A stretch of 64,000 nt of DNA from Streptomyces sp. NBC_00286 (lineage in GTDB: Bacteria > Actinomycetota > Actinomycetes > Streptomycetales > Streptomycetaceae), in the NCBI RefSeq assembly GCF_036173125.1, contig NZ_CP108054.1:9059501-9123500 (forward strand), written 5' to 3'. Below are positions 44,089-53,630 of this stretch, one piece after another. The notes beneath the pieces are model-generated. The model was not told where the DNA came from and did not search any database. It saw nothing but the letters and a program-made list of their open reading frames with translations. Position 1 is the stretch's first letter. Every line of letters begins with the position of its first letter. Made by a program: the position numbers and the translations under genes.

Positions 44089-45701
44089 GCGCGCCCACCG
44101 CGACGGCGGTAGAGGGGGCGAGGTCGGGAGGGCGGCTCCCGCGGTCCGGTGGGATGTGGCAACTCGCCTTGGTCATCGGGCTGTTGGTCGCCGCGTCCGT
44201 CTGCGCGCTGAGTTTGGGCACGCCGTACGTTCCCCTGTACCGGCTGCCCGATGCGCTGCTCGACGCGGACAGTACGTTCGCCGGGGTCGTCGTCACCGAA
44301 CTCCGCGTGCCTCGGCTGGTGTTGGCGCTGGTCGCCGGGGCCTGCCTGGGTGCGGCAGGGCTCGTACTGCAGGAGGCGCTGCGCAACCCGCTCGCGGTCC
44401 CTGAGATGCTGGGCCTTTCGTCCGGGGCGGCGCTCGGGGTCGCCGCGCCGCTGGTGCTGGCGGTGTCGATCCCGGCCGCCGTCCAGCCCTTGCTGGCCAT
44501 CGGCGGGGCCGCGCTCGGCGGTGCCCTTACGCTGCTCGCGGCAGGGGTGGGGCGCAGCCCATCCGCCGTACTGCTCACGGGCGCCGCGGTCGCCGCCGCC
44601 CTGCAGGCCGCGCTGCTCGTCCTCATGGTGATGGCCGATCAGCTCGACCTTCAGCTGATCTACCGGTATCTGCTCGGTTCGCTCTCCGCCCGCACCTGGG
44701 AGGACGTCACCGGGCTGTGGCCCTGGCTGCTCGTCGCCGCGCCCGCGCTCGTGCTGTGCGCGCCGGTGCTGTCGGTGCTGCGACTGGGCGACGAGGACGC
44801 AGAGGCGCTGGGCGTGCGCGCGCAGTGGGCCCGGTTCGCCGCGCTGGCCATCGCCGTCGTCCTGATCGCACCGGTGACGGCGGTGTGCGGGCCGGTGGCA
44901 TGGGTCGGGTTCCTCGCCCCGCACCTGGCACGACGGCTCAACCCCCGTGCCGACGCGGTACGTTGGCTGCCCTGGTCGGCGGCGTGGGGCGCCGTAGTGG
45001 TGGCCGTCGCCGACGTACCGGCCCGGCTCGCACTGGCGCCCGTGGAGACACCGGCCGGCGCCTGGACGGCTCTGCTCGGCGTGCCCGCCGGTGTCGCACT
45101 GCTCCGGTCGGGCCATCGGAGGCCGACGGCGCGGCGACGGGCGGCGGGATCGGATGCCGCGCGGGCGGAACAGCGGGAGGCGGGTCCCGCAGCTGGACGC
45201 TCAGAGGCACCGGGGGTGGAACCTCGCCGCGAGGCGCGCGCGACCCCCGCTCCCGAGGCCCCCGCTCGCGAGGCCGCTGAGACCCACGAGATCCGGGTGG
45301 CCTCCGGCTCCGAGGCCATTGAGGTTCGCGATGCCAGCGAAGCTCTCGATGTTTGCGAGGCTCCCAAGTCCCGCGAGGCATCGGAGGCAAGCGGGGACTC
45401 CGAGGCCATTGAGGTTCGCGATGCCAGCGAAGCTCTCGATGTTTGCGAGGCTCCCAAGTTCCGCGAGGCATCGGAGGCAAGCGGGGCATCAGAGGTCCCC
45501 ACTCCCGAGGCCGCCCCGAACCTCGAGGTCCCCGAAATCCACGAGGTCGCCGAGACTTTCGAGGCGGCCGATGCCCCCGAGGCCTCTCAGGCCCCTGACG
45601 TCCGAGGGCCCCTCGGGGAGAAGCCCAACCGCGACGGTCCTTCCGACGTCCATCCCCTGCCCCGACCCGGTGGGACGACCGCCCCGGAGAAGTCCCGATG
45701 A
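44085..45701 (+). CDS. FecCD-type ABC permease with long acidic repeat-bearing C-terminal tail
   Basis: 538 residues, against about 335 usual for the family. Residues 1-335 form a normal multi-helix FecCD permease (RVPRLVLALVAGACLGAAGLVLQEALRNPLA, and the ATPase-contacting region GPVAWVGFLAPHLARRLNP). The remaining roughly 200 residues are Glu/Ala/Pro-rich, hydrophilic and probably cytosolic, with a 30-residue segment (SEAIEVRDASEALDVCEAPK onward) present twice in tandem. Codons in the tail often end in T or A, unlike the rest. ATGA overlap with the second permease. Tail function is unknown. Confidence 0.85.
   Translation: MSAPTATAVEGARSGGRLPRSGGMWQLALVIGLLVAASVCALSLGTPYVPLYRLPDALLDADSTFAGVVVTELRVPRLVLALVAGACLGAAGLVLQEALRNPLAVPEMLGLSSGAALGVAAPLVLAVSIPAAVQPLLAIGGAALGGALTLLAAGVGRSPSAVLLTGAAVAAALQAALLVLMVMADQLDLQLIYRYLLGSLSARTWEDVTGLWPWLLVAAPALVLCAPVLSVLRLGDEDAEALGVRAQWARFAALAIAVVLIAPVTAVCGPVAWVGFLAPHLARRLNPRADAVRWLPWSAAWGAVVVAVADVPARLALAPVETPAGAWTALLGVPAGVALLRSGHRRPTARRRAAGSDAARAEQREAGPAAGRSEAPGVEPRREARATPAPEAPAREAAETHEIRVASGSEAIEVRDASEALDVCEAPKSREASEASGDSEAIEVRDASEALDVCEAPKFREASEASGASEVPTPEAAPNLEVPEIHEVAETFEAADAPEASQAPDVRGPLGEKPNRDGPSDVHPLPRPGGTTAPEKSR
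45310..45487 (+). repeat. 90-bp tandem duplication in the permease tail
   Basis: Two consecutive 90-bp units, identical except one internal base (TCC versus TTC codon, Ser to Phe) over about 178 bp. Near identity implies recent duplication, with the frame preserved as 30 codons. The unit itself contains weaker GAGGC/GAAGC-based subrepeats. Confidence 0.9.
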
Positions 45702-46705
45702 GCCGGCGTTTCGGACTCCTCGCTGCCCTCCTCGTCGTCTGTGTCTGCGCGGAACTGCTGGCCGGGCGTGGCATGTCGCCCGCCGTCGTCTGGGACGTCC
45801 TCGGCGGGGGAGGAGGCGCCACGGAACGGCACATCCTGCTCCAACTCCGCCTGCCCAGGCTGCTGGTGGCCCTCGGTGCGGGGGCGTGCCTCGGGGTGGC
45901 GGGACTGGTTCTGCAGTCCGCCCTGCGCAACCCGCTCGCCGGGCCCGAGGTCACCGGCGTGACGCCGGGTGCCGTGCTCGGGGCCGTAGCCGCGACCGGT
46001 CTCGGGCTCGCGGGGTGGGAGTCGCCGCTCGCCGTTGTCGTCGCCGCGTGCGTGGGCGGCTGTACCGGGGCCGCGTTGCTGTGGCTGCTCGCCGGGCGGG
46101 GCCGGGGCGACCCCGCGCAGACCGCTGTGCACGGGGTGCTCGTGTCGGCCGTGCTCGGCGGGCTCACCGCCATGGTGCTGCTCGTCGCGCCGGGGGAGCT
46201 CGGCAGCGTCGTGCAGTGGCTCGTCGGCACGACGGACGGCCGGGTGTGGCAGCACTGGAACCTGCTGTGGCCCTGGGCGCTCGTATGGGGTGCCGCGGCG
46301 TGGCTGCTGGCCGGGCCGCTGACCCTGCTGCGCTGCGGTGACGAGATCGCCGGCGCCGCCGGACTGTCCGCCGCACGGGCCCGGACCCTCGCCCTGCTGT
46401 GCGCGGTGGCGCTCACGGCCGGTGCGGTCGCCGCCGTGGGGGCGCTGGGTTTCGTCGGGCTGCTCGTACCGCACCTCGCGCTGGCCGTGTTCGGCGCGGA
46501 CCTGCGGATCGCACTGCCCGGCGCCGCCCTCGTGGGGGCCGCCGTGGTGTGCGGGGCGGACGCGGCGGCGCAGCTCTCCTCGCGGCTGCTGGCGGTCGCG
46601 CTGGACTCCGACCGGCTCACCCTGCCGGTGGGAGCGCTCACCACCTGCCTCGGGGCCGCGCTGCTGCTGCTCGTCGTACGCCGCGCACCGAGCCGGACGT
46701 TCTGA
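45698..46705 (+). CDS. FecCD-type ABC permease, second subunit
   Basis: 335-residue membrane protein with about nine to ten helices and normal family length. Motifs: RLPRLLVALGAGACLGVAGLVLQSALRNPLAGPEVTGVTPGAV and, near the end, VGALGFVGLLVPHLALAVFGADLRIALPGAALVGA. It should pair with the longer permease as a heterodimer, because each FecCD importer needs two permease units. Stop overlaps an ATG of the ATPase frame (TGATG). Confidence 0.88.
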   Translation: MSRRFGLLAALLVVCVCAELLAGRGMSPAVVWDVLGGGGGATERHILLQLRLPRLLVALGAGACLGVAGLVLQSALRNPLAGPEVTGVTPGAVLGAVAATGLGLAGWESPLAVVVAACVGGCTGAALLWLLAGRGRGDPAQTAVHGVLVSAVLGGLTAMVLLVAPGELGSVVQWLVGTTDGRVWQHWNLLWPWALVWGAAAWLLAGPLTLLRCGDEIAGAAGLSAARARTLALLCAVALTAGAVAAVGALGFVGLLVPHLALAVFGADLRIALPGAALVGAAVVCGADAAAQLSSRLLAVALDSDRLTLPVGALTTCLGAALLLLVVRRAPSRTF

Positions 46706-46734
46706 TGTCGACGAAGGAGACGAAGGAACAGAGC

Positions 46735-47565
46735 ATGACCGAACCCCTGGGGATCCATGTCGAGGGAGTCCACTTCGGTTACCCCGGCCGCCCCGTGCTG
46801 CGCGGCGTCGACGTGACCGTCGAGCCCGGCGAGCTGACCGCGCTCATCGGCCTCAACGGCTGCGGAAAGTCGACCCTGTTGCGGCTGGCCGCCGGGCTGC
46901 TGCGGCCGGAGGAGGGGCGCGTACGGCTCGGCGGCGACGACCTCGCCCGGCTCTCCCGGCGCGCCACCGCCCGGCGGGTCGCACTGCTGCACCAGGCGGC
47001 CCCGGCCGTCCCCGGCATGACGGTGCGTCACCTCGTACGGCAGGGGCGGTACGCGGCCCGCGGCCCCCTCGGCATGCTGCGCGAGGGCGACGACCCCGTC
47101 GTACGGCGTGCACTGCGCGACGTAGGCGTGGAGCAGTGGGCCGAGCGGGACGTCGACGCGCTGTCCGGGGGCGAGCGGCAACGGGTACGGCTTGCGATGG
47201 CGCTCGCCCAGGACACCCGCGTACTCCTGCTCGACGAGCCCACCACGTACCTGGACCTGCACCATCAACTCGACGTGCTGCAAACCGTGGTGAGGCTGCG
47301 TGAGGAGCGCGGCCTCACCGTCGTGATGGTGCTGCACGACCTGGCCCACGCCGCCCGGTTCGCCGAACGGATCGTCGCCCTGCGGGACGGCCGCGTGGTG
47401 GCCGACGGGCCACCGAAGGAGGTCGTCACGCCCGGACTGCTCGCGGACGTCCTCAAGGTGGCGGGACGGGTCGGACAGGACCCCGAGGGCGGCTGGCCGG
47501 TGTGTTACCCGGACCACCCTCTTCCCGCCCTCGGCACCACCCACTCCGAAGCGGGATCCTCGTGA
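46735..47565 (+). CDS. Metallophore ABC importer ATP-binding protein (FecE-like)
   Basis: 276-residue ATPase: Walker A LNGCGKST, Q-loop LLHQ, signature LSGGERQRVRLAMAL, Walker B VLLLDEPTTYLD, switch His in VLHDLAHAAR. It powers the two FecCD permeases. The start shown has AAGGA seven bases upstream; an in-frame ATG ten codons earlier, overlapping the permease stop, is equally possible. Its stop overlaps the GTG of the first half-transporter by 4 bp, tying the importer to the YbtPQ-like pair. Confidence 0.88.
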   Translation: MTEPLGIHVEGVHFGYPGRPVLRGVDVTVEPGELTALIGLNGCGKSTLLRLAAGLLRPEEGRVRLGGDDLARLSRRATARRVALLHQAAPAVPGMTVRHLVRQGRYAARGPLGMLREGDDPVVRRALRDVGVEQWAERDVDALSGGERQRVRLAMALAQDTRVLLLDEPTTYLDLHHQLDVLQTVVRLREERGLTVVMVLHDLAHAARFAERIVALRDGRVVADGPPKEVVTPGLLADVLKVAGRVGQDPEGGWPVCYPDHPLPALGTTHSEAGSS

Positions 47566-49301
47566 TCGTCCACCCCGAACTGCGCCGCGCCGCCCGCCAC
47601 GCACGGCGTCCCCTGCTCACGGCCACCCTTCTGCAGGCCGCCGTCACCCTCACCCACCTCGCGCAGGCCGTACTGCTGGCCGTCGCCCTCGCCGACCTGG
47701 CCCGAGGCGACATGAACCGGCTGCCGCCGCTCCTCGGGGCGGTACTCGGAGCCGTCGCCACACGGGCCGGGCTCGGCTACTGGCAGCGGCGTACCGCCAC
47801 CCGCGCCGGAGCACAGGTCAGGGTGCACCTGCGCGACGAACTCCTCGCCCACCTCGGTCAGTTGGGGCCCGCGCACCTCTCCATCACGCGCGCCGGAGCC
47901 GTCCGCACCACCCTCGTCGACGGCGTCGAGGGCGTCGACGCCTACGTCTCCCGCTACCTGCCCCAGCTCCTCATCACCCTCACCGTGCCGCCCCTGCTGC
48001 TCGCCGCCCTGGCCGCCGTCGAACCGGCCGCCCTCCTCGGCCTCGTACCCACCCTGCTGCTCGCCCTGTTCGGGCCGCGTGCCTGGGACCGGCTGCTCGC
48101 CAAGCGCGGCAAGGAACACTGGGACACGTACGAGGGACTGGGCGCCGACTATCTCGAAGCACTGCAGGGCATGCCCGCGTTGCGGGCCGCGGGTGCCGTC
48201 GGGCGCACCCGGCAGCGGCTGGAGGAACGGTCGGCGGCGCTGCACCGCGCCACCGTCGCCAAGCTGCGCGTGTCGCTCGTCGACACCGGACTCACCGACC
48301 TGGCCATCCAGGGCGGCACAGCGGCCGCCGCGCTGCTCGCCTGCTGGTCGGCGGTCACCGGATCCACCACGGCGACCGGCACCTACCTGGTGCTGCTGCT
48401 GGCGTCCGAGTGCTTCCGGCCCGTACGCGATCTGTCCCGTGAGTGGCACGCCGGGTACCTGGGGATGTCGGCCGCGGACGGACTCGCGGCGCTGCGTACC
48501 GCCGAACCCGCGGTCGCCGACACGGGAACGGTACGGGCGCGCTGGCCGGACCCGCCCCAAGTGCGCTTCGAAGACGTGCAGTTCAGCTACGTCGGCGCCG
48601 AGACGCCCGCGCTCCGGGGCGTCACCTTCACCGCCGAAGCGGGGTGCACCACCGCGATCGTCGGCCCCTCGGGAGCCGGCAAGTCCACCCTGCTCGCCCT
48701 GCTCCTGCGCCACCGCGACCCGCACCAGGGACGGATCACCGTCAGCGGCCGTGACATAGCCGCGTACACGCTCGACTCGCTGCGACAGGGCATCGCCGTC
48801 GTCTCGCAGGAGACCTACCTCTTCCACGCCACCATCGCCGACAATCTGCGCCTGGCCCGGCCAGCCGCCACGGACGACGACCTGGTACGCGCGGCACGGA
48901 CCGCCGGCATCCACGACGAGATCACCGCACTCCCCGAGGGCTACGCCACCGTCCTCGGCGAACGCGGCGCCACCCTGTCCGGCGGCCAGCGACAGCGCCT
49001 CGCCCTCGCCCGCGCCCTGCTGGCCGACGCCCCGGTGCTCGTCCTCGATGAAGCCACGAGCGCGGTCGACGAACGCCGTGAGGCGGACATCGTCCGCGAA
49101 CTGCTCGCCGCCGCGGGCGACCGGACCGTTCTGCTGGTCGCCCACCGGCTCGCCGCCGTCCGGCACGCCGACCGCATCGTGGTGCTCGACGGCGGGCGCG
49201 TGGCCGCCGTGGGCGAGCACACCGCCCTCGTCGAAGCCGGCGGCGTCTACGCCGAGCTCGTCAAGGCGGGCCAGACGGACGAAGGAGGGGTCGCCGCATG
49301 A
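47562..49301 (+). CDS. ABC half-transporter (TMD-NBD), first of a YbtPQ/IrtAB-like pair
   Basis: 579 residues: six-helix exporter-fold membrane domain (about 15-310) then an ATPase with Walker A GPSGAGKST, signature LSGGQRQRLALARAL, Walker B PVLVLDEATSAVD and His switch VAHRLAAV. General databases often call such proteins CydD-like, but its place in a Zur-boxed metallophore operon favours the YbtP/IrtA type, which imports metal-loaded metallophores despite an exporter fold. GTG start overlaps the ATPase stop; ends by ATGA overlap with its partner. Confidence 0.82.
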   Translation: MIVHPELRRAARHARRPLLTATLLQAAVTLTHLAQAVLLAVALADLARGDMNRLPPLLGAVLGAVATRAGLGYWQRRTATRAGAQVRVHLRDELLAHLGQLGPAHLSITRAGAVRTTLVDGVEGVDAYVSRYLPQLLITLTVPPLLLAALAAVEPAALLGLVPTLLLALFGPRAWDRLLAKRGKEHWDTYEGLGADYLEALQGMPALRAAGAVGRTRQRLEERSAALHRATVAKLRVSLVDTGLTDLAIQGGTAAAALLACWSAVTGSTTATGTYLVLLLASECFRPVRDLSREWHAGYLGMSAADGLAALRTAEPAVADTGTVRARWPDPPQVRFEDVQFSYVGAETPALRGVTFTAEAGCTTAIVGPSGAGKSTLLALLLRHRDPHQGRITVSGRDIAAYTLDSLRQGIAVVSQETYLFHATIADNLRLARPAATDDDLVRAARTAGIHDEITALPEGYATVLGERGATLSGGQRQRLALARALLADAPVLVLDEATSAVDERREADIVRELLAAAGDRTVLLVAHRLAAVRHADRIVVLDGGRVAAVGEHTALVEAGGVYAELVKAGQTDEGGVAA

Positions 49302-51040
49302 GCGGCACCACCGACGCATCCGTACCCGCGCGGGGCGCACTGCGCGCTCTGCTGCCCGCCCTCGCCGGGCACCGCGTCATGATGGCCCGCACCTGCGCCG
49401 CCGCACTGCTCGAACAGGGGTCGCTGGTCGCCCTGTTGACGCTGGCCGCGCACACCGTCGGAACCGCCGTCATTGAGGACCGCGCCCCCTCGACCGGTAC
49501 GGTCACCGCTCTGGCCGCCCTCGTTCTCGTACGCGCCCTGATGACCTGGCGTGAGATGGACCTCTCGCACGACTTGGCCTACCGGGTGCTGGCCGAGCTG
49601 CGGGTGCGGGTCTTCGACGGGCTCGCCCGCAGCGCACCCGCCCGCGTGGCCGGCCGGCGCAGCGGGGATCTGGCCGCCACCGCGATGGCCGACGTGGAGG
49701 CACTGGAGTTCTTCTACGCCCACACCACGGCCCAACTCCTCGCATCCGGCGTGGTGTTCACCGGCGGAGCCGCGGCACTGGCCACGCTGGAGCCGTGGCT
49801 GCTGGTCGCGGTGCTGCCGGTCGCCGGACTGCTCGCCGTGGCGCCCTTCGCCGACGCGCGCGGACGCGCCGCGCGTGGCGCCCGTACGCGGGTGGCCGGC
49901 GCCAAGCTTTCGGCCGACAGCGTGGAGACCGTCGACGGCCTGCGCGAACTGCTCGCCTTCGGCGGGCTGGCCGAGCGGCGCCGCCGTCTCGCCGAACAGG
50001 GCAGGCGGGTGGGGGAGGCCCAGCGGGCGGAGGCCACCTGGGAGGCCATGGCCGCCGCCGTCCGCGACGCCCTCATCGTGCTCGCGGTCCTCGGCGTGGT
50101 GGCCGCCGCCGCGCAGTCCGTGACGTCCGGGCGGTTGCACGGCGCCTGGGCCCCGGCGGCGATGACGCTCGCCCTGTCGGTGCTGGGCCCGGTCGCCGAG
50201 TCGGCCAGGGCGCTGAGCCAGGCCGTCAGCCTGCGCGCCGCGGCCGCCCGAGTCGACGCGGCGGTGAAAGCCCCCGCCACAGCCCCGCCGCCCGCCTCAC
50301 CCCGCCCGCTCCCAACCGGCCCGCTAGGCGTCCGGCTGCACCGGGTGAGCTTCGACTACGGGGGCCGGGCCGTGCTGGACGAGATCGACCTGACGGTTCC
50401 CGCGGGACAGACCCTCGCCCTGGTCGGCGTATCGGGGGCGGGCAAGTCGACCTGCGCCCACCTGCTGGCCCGCTTCTGGGACCCGTCCCGCGGAGCCGTC
50501 CAACTGCTGCCTGGCGACGGCGACCCCATCGACCTCCGCCACCTGCCCGATACGGAACTCCGCCGTGCCGTGGCCGTCGTGGGCCAGGACACCCCCCTGT
50601 TCCACGGCACCCTCGCCGAGAACCTGCGCCTCGCGGCCCCCGACGCGGACGACGACCTCCTCGCCGAGACGGCCCGGCTGTGCGGCGCCGACCGGATCGC
50701 CCCCATGGACTCCCTCGTCGGCGAGCGCGGCGCCACCCTTTCCGGCGGCCAGCGCGCCCGCATCGCGCTCGCCCGCGCCCTGCTCGCCGAGCCCAGAATC
50801 CTCGTACTGGACGAGACAACAGCCCACCTGGACAACGCCGGCGACGCCCAACTCGCCACCGCGCTCCCCAAGGGCGACCGCACCACCATCGTCATCGCCC
50901 ACCGCCCCGCCACCATCCGCCGAGCCGACCGCATCGCCGTACTGGAATCCGGCCGCATCACGGAGGAGGGCACCTGGGACGACCTCATCGCCCGCCCCAA
51001 CGGCGCACTCAACCGCGTACTGGCGGTCACGCCGGACTGA
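49298..51040 (+). CDS. ABC half-transporter (TMD-NBD), second of the pair
   Basis: 580 residues with membrane domain (about 20-315) and ATPase domain: Walker A GVSGAGKST, Q-loop VGQD, signature LSGGQRARIALARAL, Walker B RILVLDETTAHLD (Thr in place of the usual Ala/Pro), switch IAHRPATI. It should form a heterodimer with the preceding protein. It is the last gene of the six-gene operon, all joined by 4-bp overlaps or TGATG. An exporter role for a metallophore is the alternative; no biosynthetic gene is present to favour it. Confidence 0.82.
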   Translation: MSGTTDASVPARGALRALLPALAGHRVMMARTCAAALLEQGSLVALLTLAAHTVGTAVIEDRAPSTGTVTALAALVLVRALMTWREMDLSHDLAYRVLAELRVRVFDGLARSAPARVAGRRSGDLAATAMADVEALEFFYAHTTAQLLASGVVFTGGAAALATLEPWLLVAVLPVAGLLAVAPFADARGRAARGARTRVAGAKLSADSVETVDGLRELLAFGGLAERRRRLAEQGRRVGEAQRAEATWEAMAAAVRDALIVLAVLGVVAAAAQSVTSGRLHGAWAPAAMTLALSVLGPVAESARALSQAVSLRAAAARVDAAVKAPATAPPPASPRPLPTGPLGVRLHRVSFDYGGRAVLDEIDLTVPAGQTLALVGVSGAGKSTCAHLLARFWDPSRGAVQLLPGDGDPIDLRHLPDTELRRAVAVVGQDTPLFHGTLAENLRLAAPDADDDLLAETARLCGADRIAPMDSLVGERGATLSGGQRARIALARALLAEPRILVLDETTAHLDNAGDAQLATALPKGDRTTIVIAHRPATIRRADRIAVLESGRITEEGTWDDLIARPNGALNRVLAVTPD

Positions 51041-51224
51041 ACCCGGCAGGCGCGGGCGTCCTGAAACCGACAGGCCCGGGGCGTGCGGACGCCTCCCGCA
51101 AGCCGCGTACAGGTCCCCGTCAGCCTGAGGAGAACGTGACGTCCCGTTGAGTACGCCCTCCTGTGGGGCCATGCTGAGGGCAGGGCCGCGGGGTCTGCCC
51201 GTGGTGGGCGCGAGAGACGTGTAC

Positions 51225-53630
51225 ATGAACCCAGACGTGTTCGGCTCGGGGTGGGAAGCGACCGCCGTCGTGGACGGGGCCGGGAGGATCCTCGCCTGGA
51301 GCGAGGGCGCCCGGCGGCTGCTCGGTCACGAATCCGCGGACGCCGTGGGCCGGGACGCCCGGGAACTGCTGGCCGCCGAGCTTCCGTACGCGGTCCGCGG
51401 CGCCTGCGCCTCCCGTACGCCGTGGAGCGGTGGCGCCGTGGTCCGCACCCGCGAGGGACGCCGCCTCGAACTGCTCGCCCACCTCCGGCCGCTGACCGGT
51501 GCCGACGAGGCCCCGCTGTGGATCGTCGCGGCCACCGCGGCCGACGAACCCGACCCCGAGACACTGAACCGCTGGGCGCTCGAGCAGCTGCCCATCGCCG
51601 TGGTCGTGTGCGACGACGACATCAGGGTCGTACGCACCAATGACGCCTTCACCGCCATGTCGGGAGCGACGGAGGACCAGCTACGGGGCCTCGGCCTCGC
51701 CGAGCGGATCACCGGCGGGGTCATCGACGGCGCCGAGGAGATCCCGCGGCTGGCCGAACAGGCCATGCGAACCGGAGACGTCGTCCGCCACCAGGGCTAT
51801 CTACGCCCCCCGGGTACGAGACGTGAGCGGTCCTGGTCCTCCCTGCTGTACCCGCTCAAGGACCCGCAGGGCCACGTCCGGGGCGTCGCCTCCGCCGTGT
51901 ACGACACCACCGAGGAGTACTGGGCGCGGCGGCGGATGTCCGTGGTCAACGCCGCGAGCCTCAATATCGGAACCACCCTCGACGTCACCCGCACCGCCCA
52001 GGAACTCGCCGAGACCGGCACCGAGGGGTTCGCCGACTTCGTCCTCGTCGATCTGCTCGACGACCTCTTCCAGAACGTCGAGGCGGACCTCGCGCCGAGC
52101 GCGGGCCTGCCGGTCTTCCGCCGGTGCACCCAGGCGTCCGTACTGCCGGGCTGCCCGGAGGCCACCGTCGAGATCGGCCAGCGGCACGTCTACGCCGCCG
52201 ACTCACCGCAGGCCTCGGCCCTCGCCGCCGGCCGTCCCGCCCAGTACCGGCTCGACAGCGCGAGCCTGCCCGCGTGGCTGGCCGCGGATACGGACCGTGC
52301 CCGCAGCGTCCGCGCTCACGGGATCCATGCCCTGCTGGTCGTGCCGTTGCTGGCCCGGGGCGTGACGCTGGGGGTGGCCCAGTTCCATCGTCACCGCATC
52401 GCCGAGCCCTTCGACGACGAGGATCTGCTGCTGGCGCGGGAGATCGCGACGCGGGCCGCGCTGAGCATCGACAACGCCCGCCGCTACTCGCGTGAGCGGG
52501 CCACCGCGGTGACCCTCCAGCGCAGTCTGCTGCAGCGCGGTACGCCGGAGCAGTCCGGGGTGGATGTCGCCACCCGCTATCTGCCGGCCGGCACGCGGGC
52601 CGGGGTCGGCGGCGACTGGTTCGACGTCATCCCGCTGTCCGGTGCCCGGGTGGCGCTCGTGGTCGGCGACGTGGTCGGGCACGGGCTGCGGGCCTCGGCC
52701 ACCATGGCGCAGTTGCGGACCGCGGTGCGTACGCTGGCCGATGTCGATCTGGCGCCGGACGAGTTGCTCACGCAGCTCGACGACGTGGTGATCCGGCTGG
52801 CTCGGGAGGAGCCCGACGTCCCCGGCTCCGCCGCCGAGGTGCGGTCGGTCGCGGAGCTCAGCGCCACCTGCCTGTACGCGGTGTACGACCCGGTGTCCCG
52901 GAGCTGCACGCTCGCCAGCGCGGGGCATGTGCTGCCCGCCGTGGTGACGCCGGACGGCACGGTCGGCTTCCCTGACCTGCCCGTCGGGCCGCCGCTGGGG
53001 CTCGGCGGACTGCCCTTTGAGATTTCGGAGTTCGAGCTTGCGGAGGGGAGCGTGCTGGCGCTTTTCACCGACGGACTGATCGAGGCGAGGGATCGCGACA
53101 TCGATACCGGGCTTGCCCTCATGGGCCGGGTGCTCGGGCGACCCGTCCGGTCCCTGGAGAAGGTGTGCGACGACCTGCTGGACGAGTTGCTGCCCGGTCG
53201 GCCCGTCGACGATGTTGCTCTTCTGCTGGCCAGGACGCGGGTTCTCGACGGCGCTCGGGTGGCGACCTGGTCCTTGCCGGATGATCCGCAGGTTGTCGCC
53301 GAGGCGCGCAAGTTCGCTACCGCGCAACTTGCCGTGTGGGGGCTGGAAGAAGCGCTGTTCACCACGGAGTTGGTGGTCAGCGAACTCGTCACCAACGCCA
53401 TTCGCTATGGGGGCGCCCCGATACGGCTGCGGTTGATCCGGGACGCGGTGCTGATCTGCGAGGTGTCCGACGGGAGCGGTACGGCTCCGCATCTGCGGCG
53501 GGCTCGCGCGTACGACGAGGGGGGCCGGGGGCTCCTTCTCGTGGCGCAGCTCACCGAACGGTGGGGGACGCGGCAGACGCCGTCCGGCAAGGTCATCTGG
53601 GCGGAGCTGAGCGTTGCGCCGGAAGTCTGA
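51225..53630 (+). CDS. PAS-PAS-GAF-SpoIIE phosphatase with HATPase domain
   Basis: 801-residue signalling protein. Two PAS domains (about 10-110 and 120-240), a GAF domain (about 245-410), PP2C/SpoIIE phosphatase (about 430-650: GGDWFDVIPLSGARVALVVGDVVGHG, ALFTDGLIEARD) and a HATPase_c domain (about 670-800: FTTELVVSELVTNAIRYGG, EGGRGLLLVAQLTERWG). Architecture parallels the protein encoded at 16.4 kb with one additional PAS. Likely acts in partner switching controlling a sigma factor. Start chosen at MNPDVFGSGWEA; earlier in-frame TTG and ATG codons exist but add non-conserved residues. Confidence 0.87.
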   Translation: MNPDVFGSGWEATAVVDGAGRILAWSEGARRLLGHESADAVGRDARELLAAELPYAVRGACASRTPWSGGAVVRTREGRRLELLAHLRPLTGADEAPLWIVAATAADEPDPETLNRWALEQLPIAVVVCDDDIRVVRTNDAFTAMSGATEDQLRGLGLAERITGGVIDGAEEIPRLAEQAMRTGDVVRHQGYLRPPGTRRERSWSSLLYPLKDPQGHVRGVASAVYDTTEEYWARRRMSVVNAASLNIGTTLDVTRTAQELAETGTEGFADFVLVDLLDDLFQNVEADLAPSAGLPVFRRCTQASVLPGCPEATVEIGQRHVYAADSPQASALAAGRPAQYRLDSASLPAWLAADTDRARSVRAHGIHALLVVPLLARGVTLGVAQFHRHRIAEPFDDEDLLLAREIATRAALSIDNARRYSRERATAVTLQRSLLQRGTPEQSGVDVATRYLPAGTRAGVGGDWFDVIPLSGARVALVVGDVVGHGLRASATMAQLRTAVRTLADVDLAPDELLTQLDDVVIRLAREEPDVPGSAAEVRSVAELSATCLYAVYDPVSRSCTLASAGHVLPAVVTPDGTVGFPDLPVGPPLGLGGLPFEISEFELAEGSVLALFTDGLIEARDRDIDTGLALMGRVLGRPVRSLEKVCDDLLDELLPGRPVDDVALLLARTRVLDGARVATWSLPDDPQVVAEARKFATAQLAVWGLEEALFTTELVVSELVTNAIRYGGAPIRLRLIRDAVLICEVSDGSGTAPHLRRARAYDEGGRGLLLVAQLTERWGTRQTPSGKVIWAELSVAPEV

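Noticed and set aside
44938..47604. Very long open frame on the minus strand across the importer operon (888 codons)
   Set aside because: It is antisense to well-supported permease and ATPase genes; its translation is Arg/Pro/Ala-rich without family motifs and arises from GC-rich codon bias.
47562..51040. Reading the two half-transporters as CydDC (cytochrome bd assembly)
   Set aside because: No cydAB genes are nearby and both are coupled by 4-bp overlaps to a FecBCDE importer behind a Zur box, which fits a YbtPQ/IrtAB-type role better.
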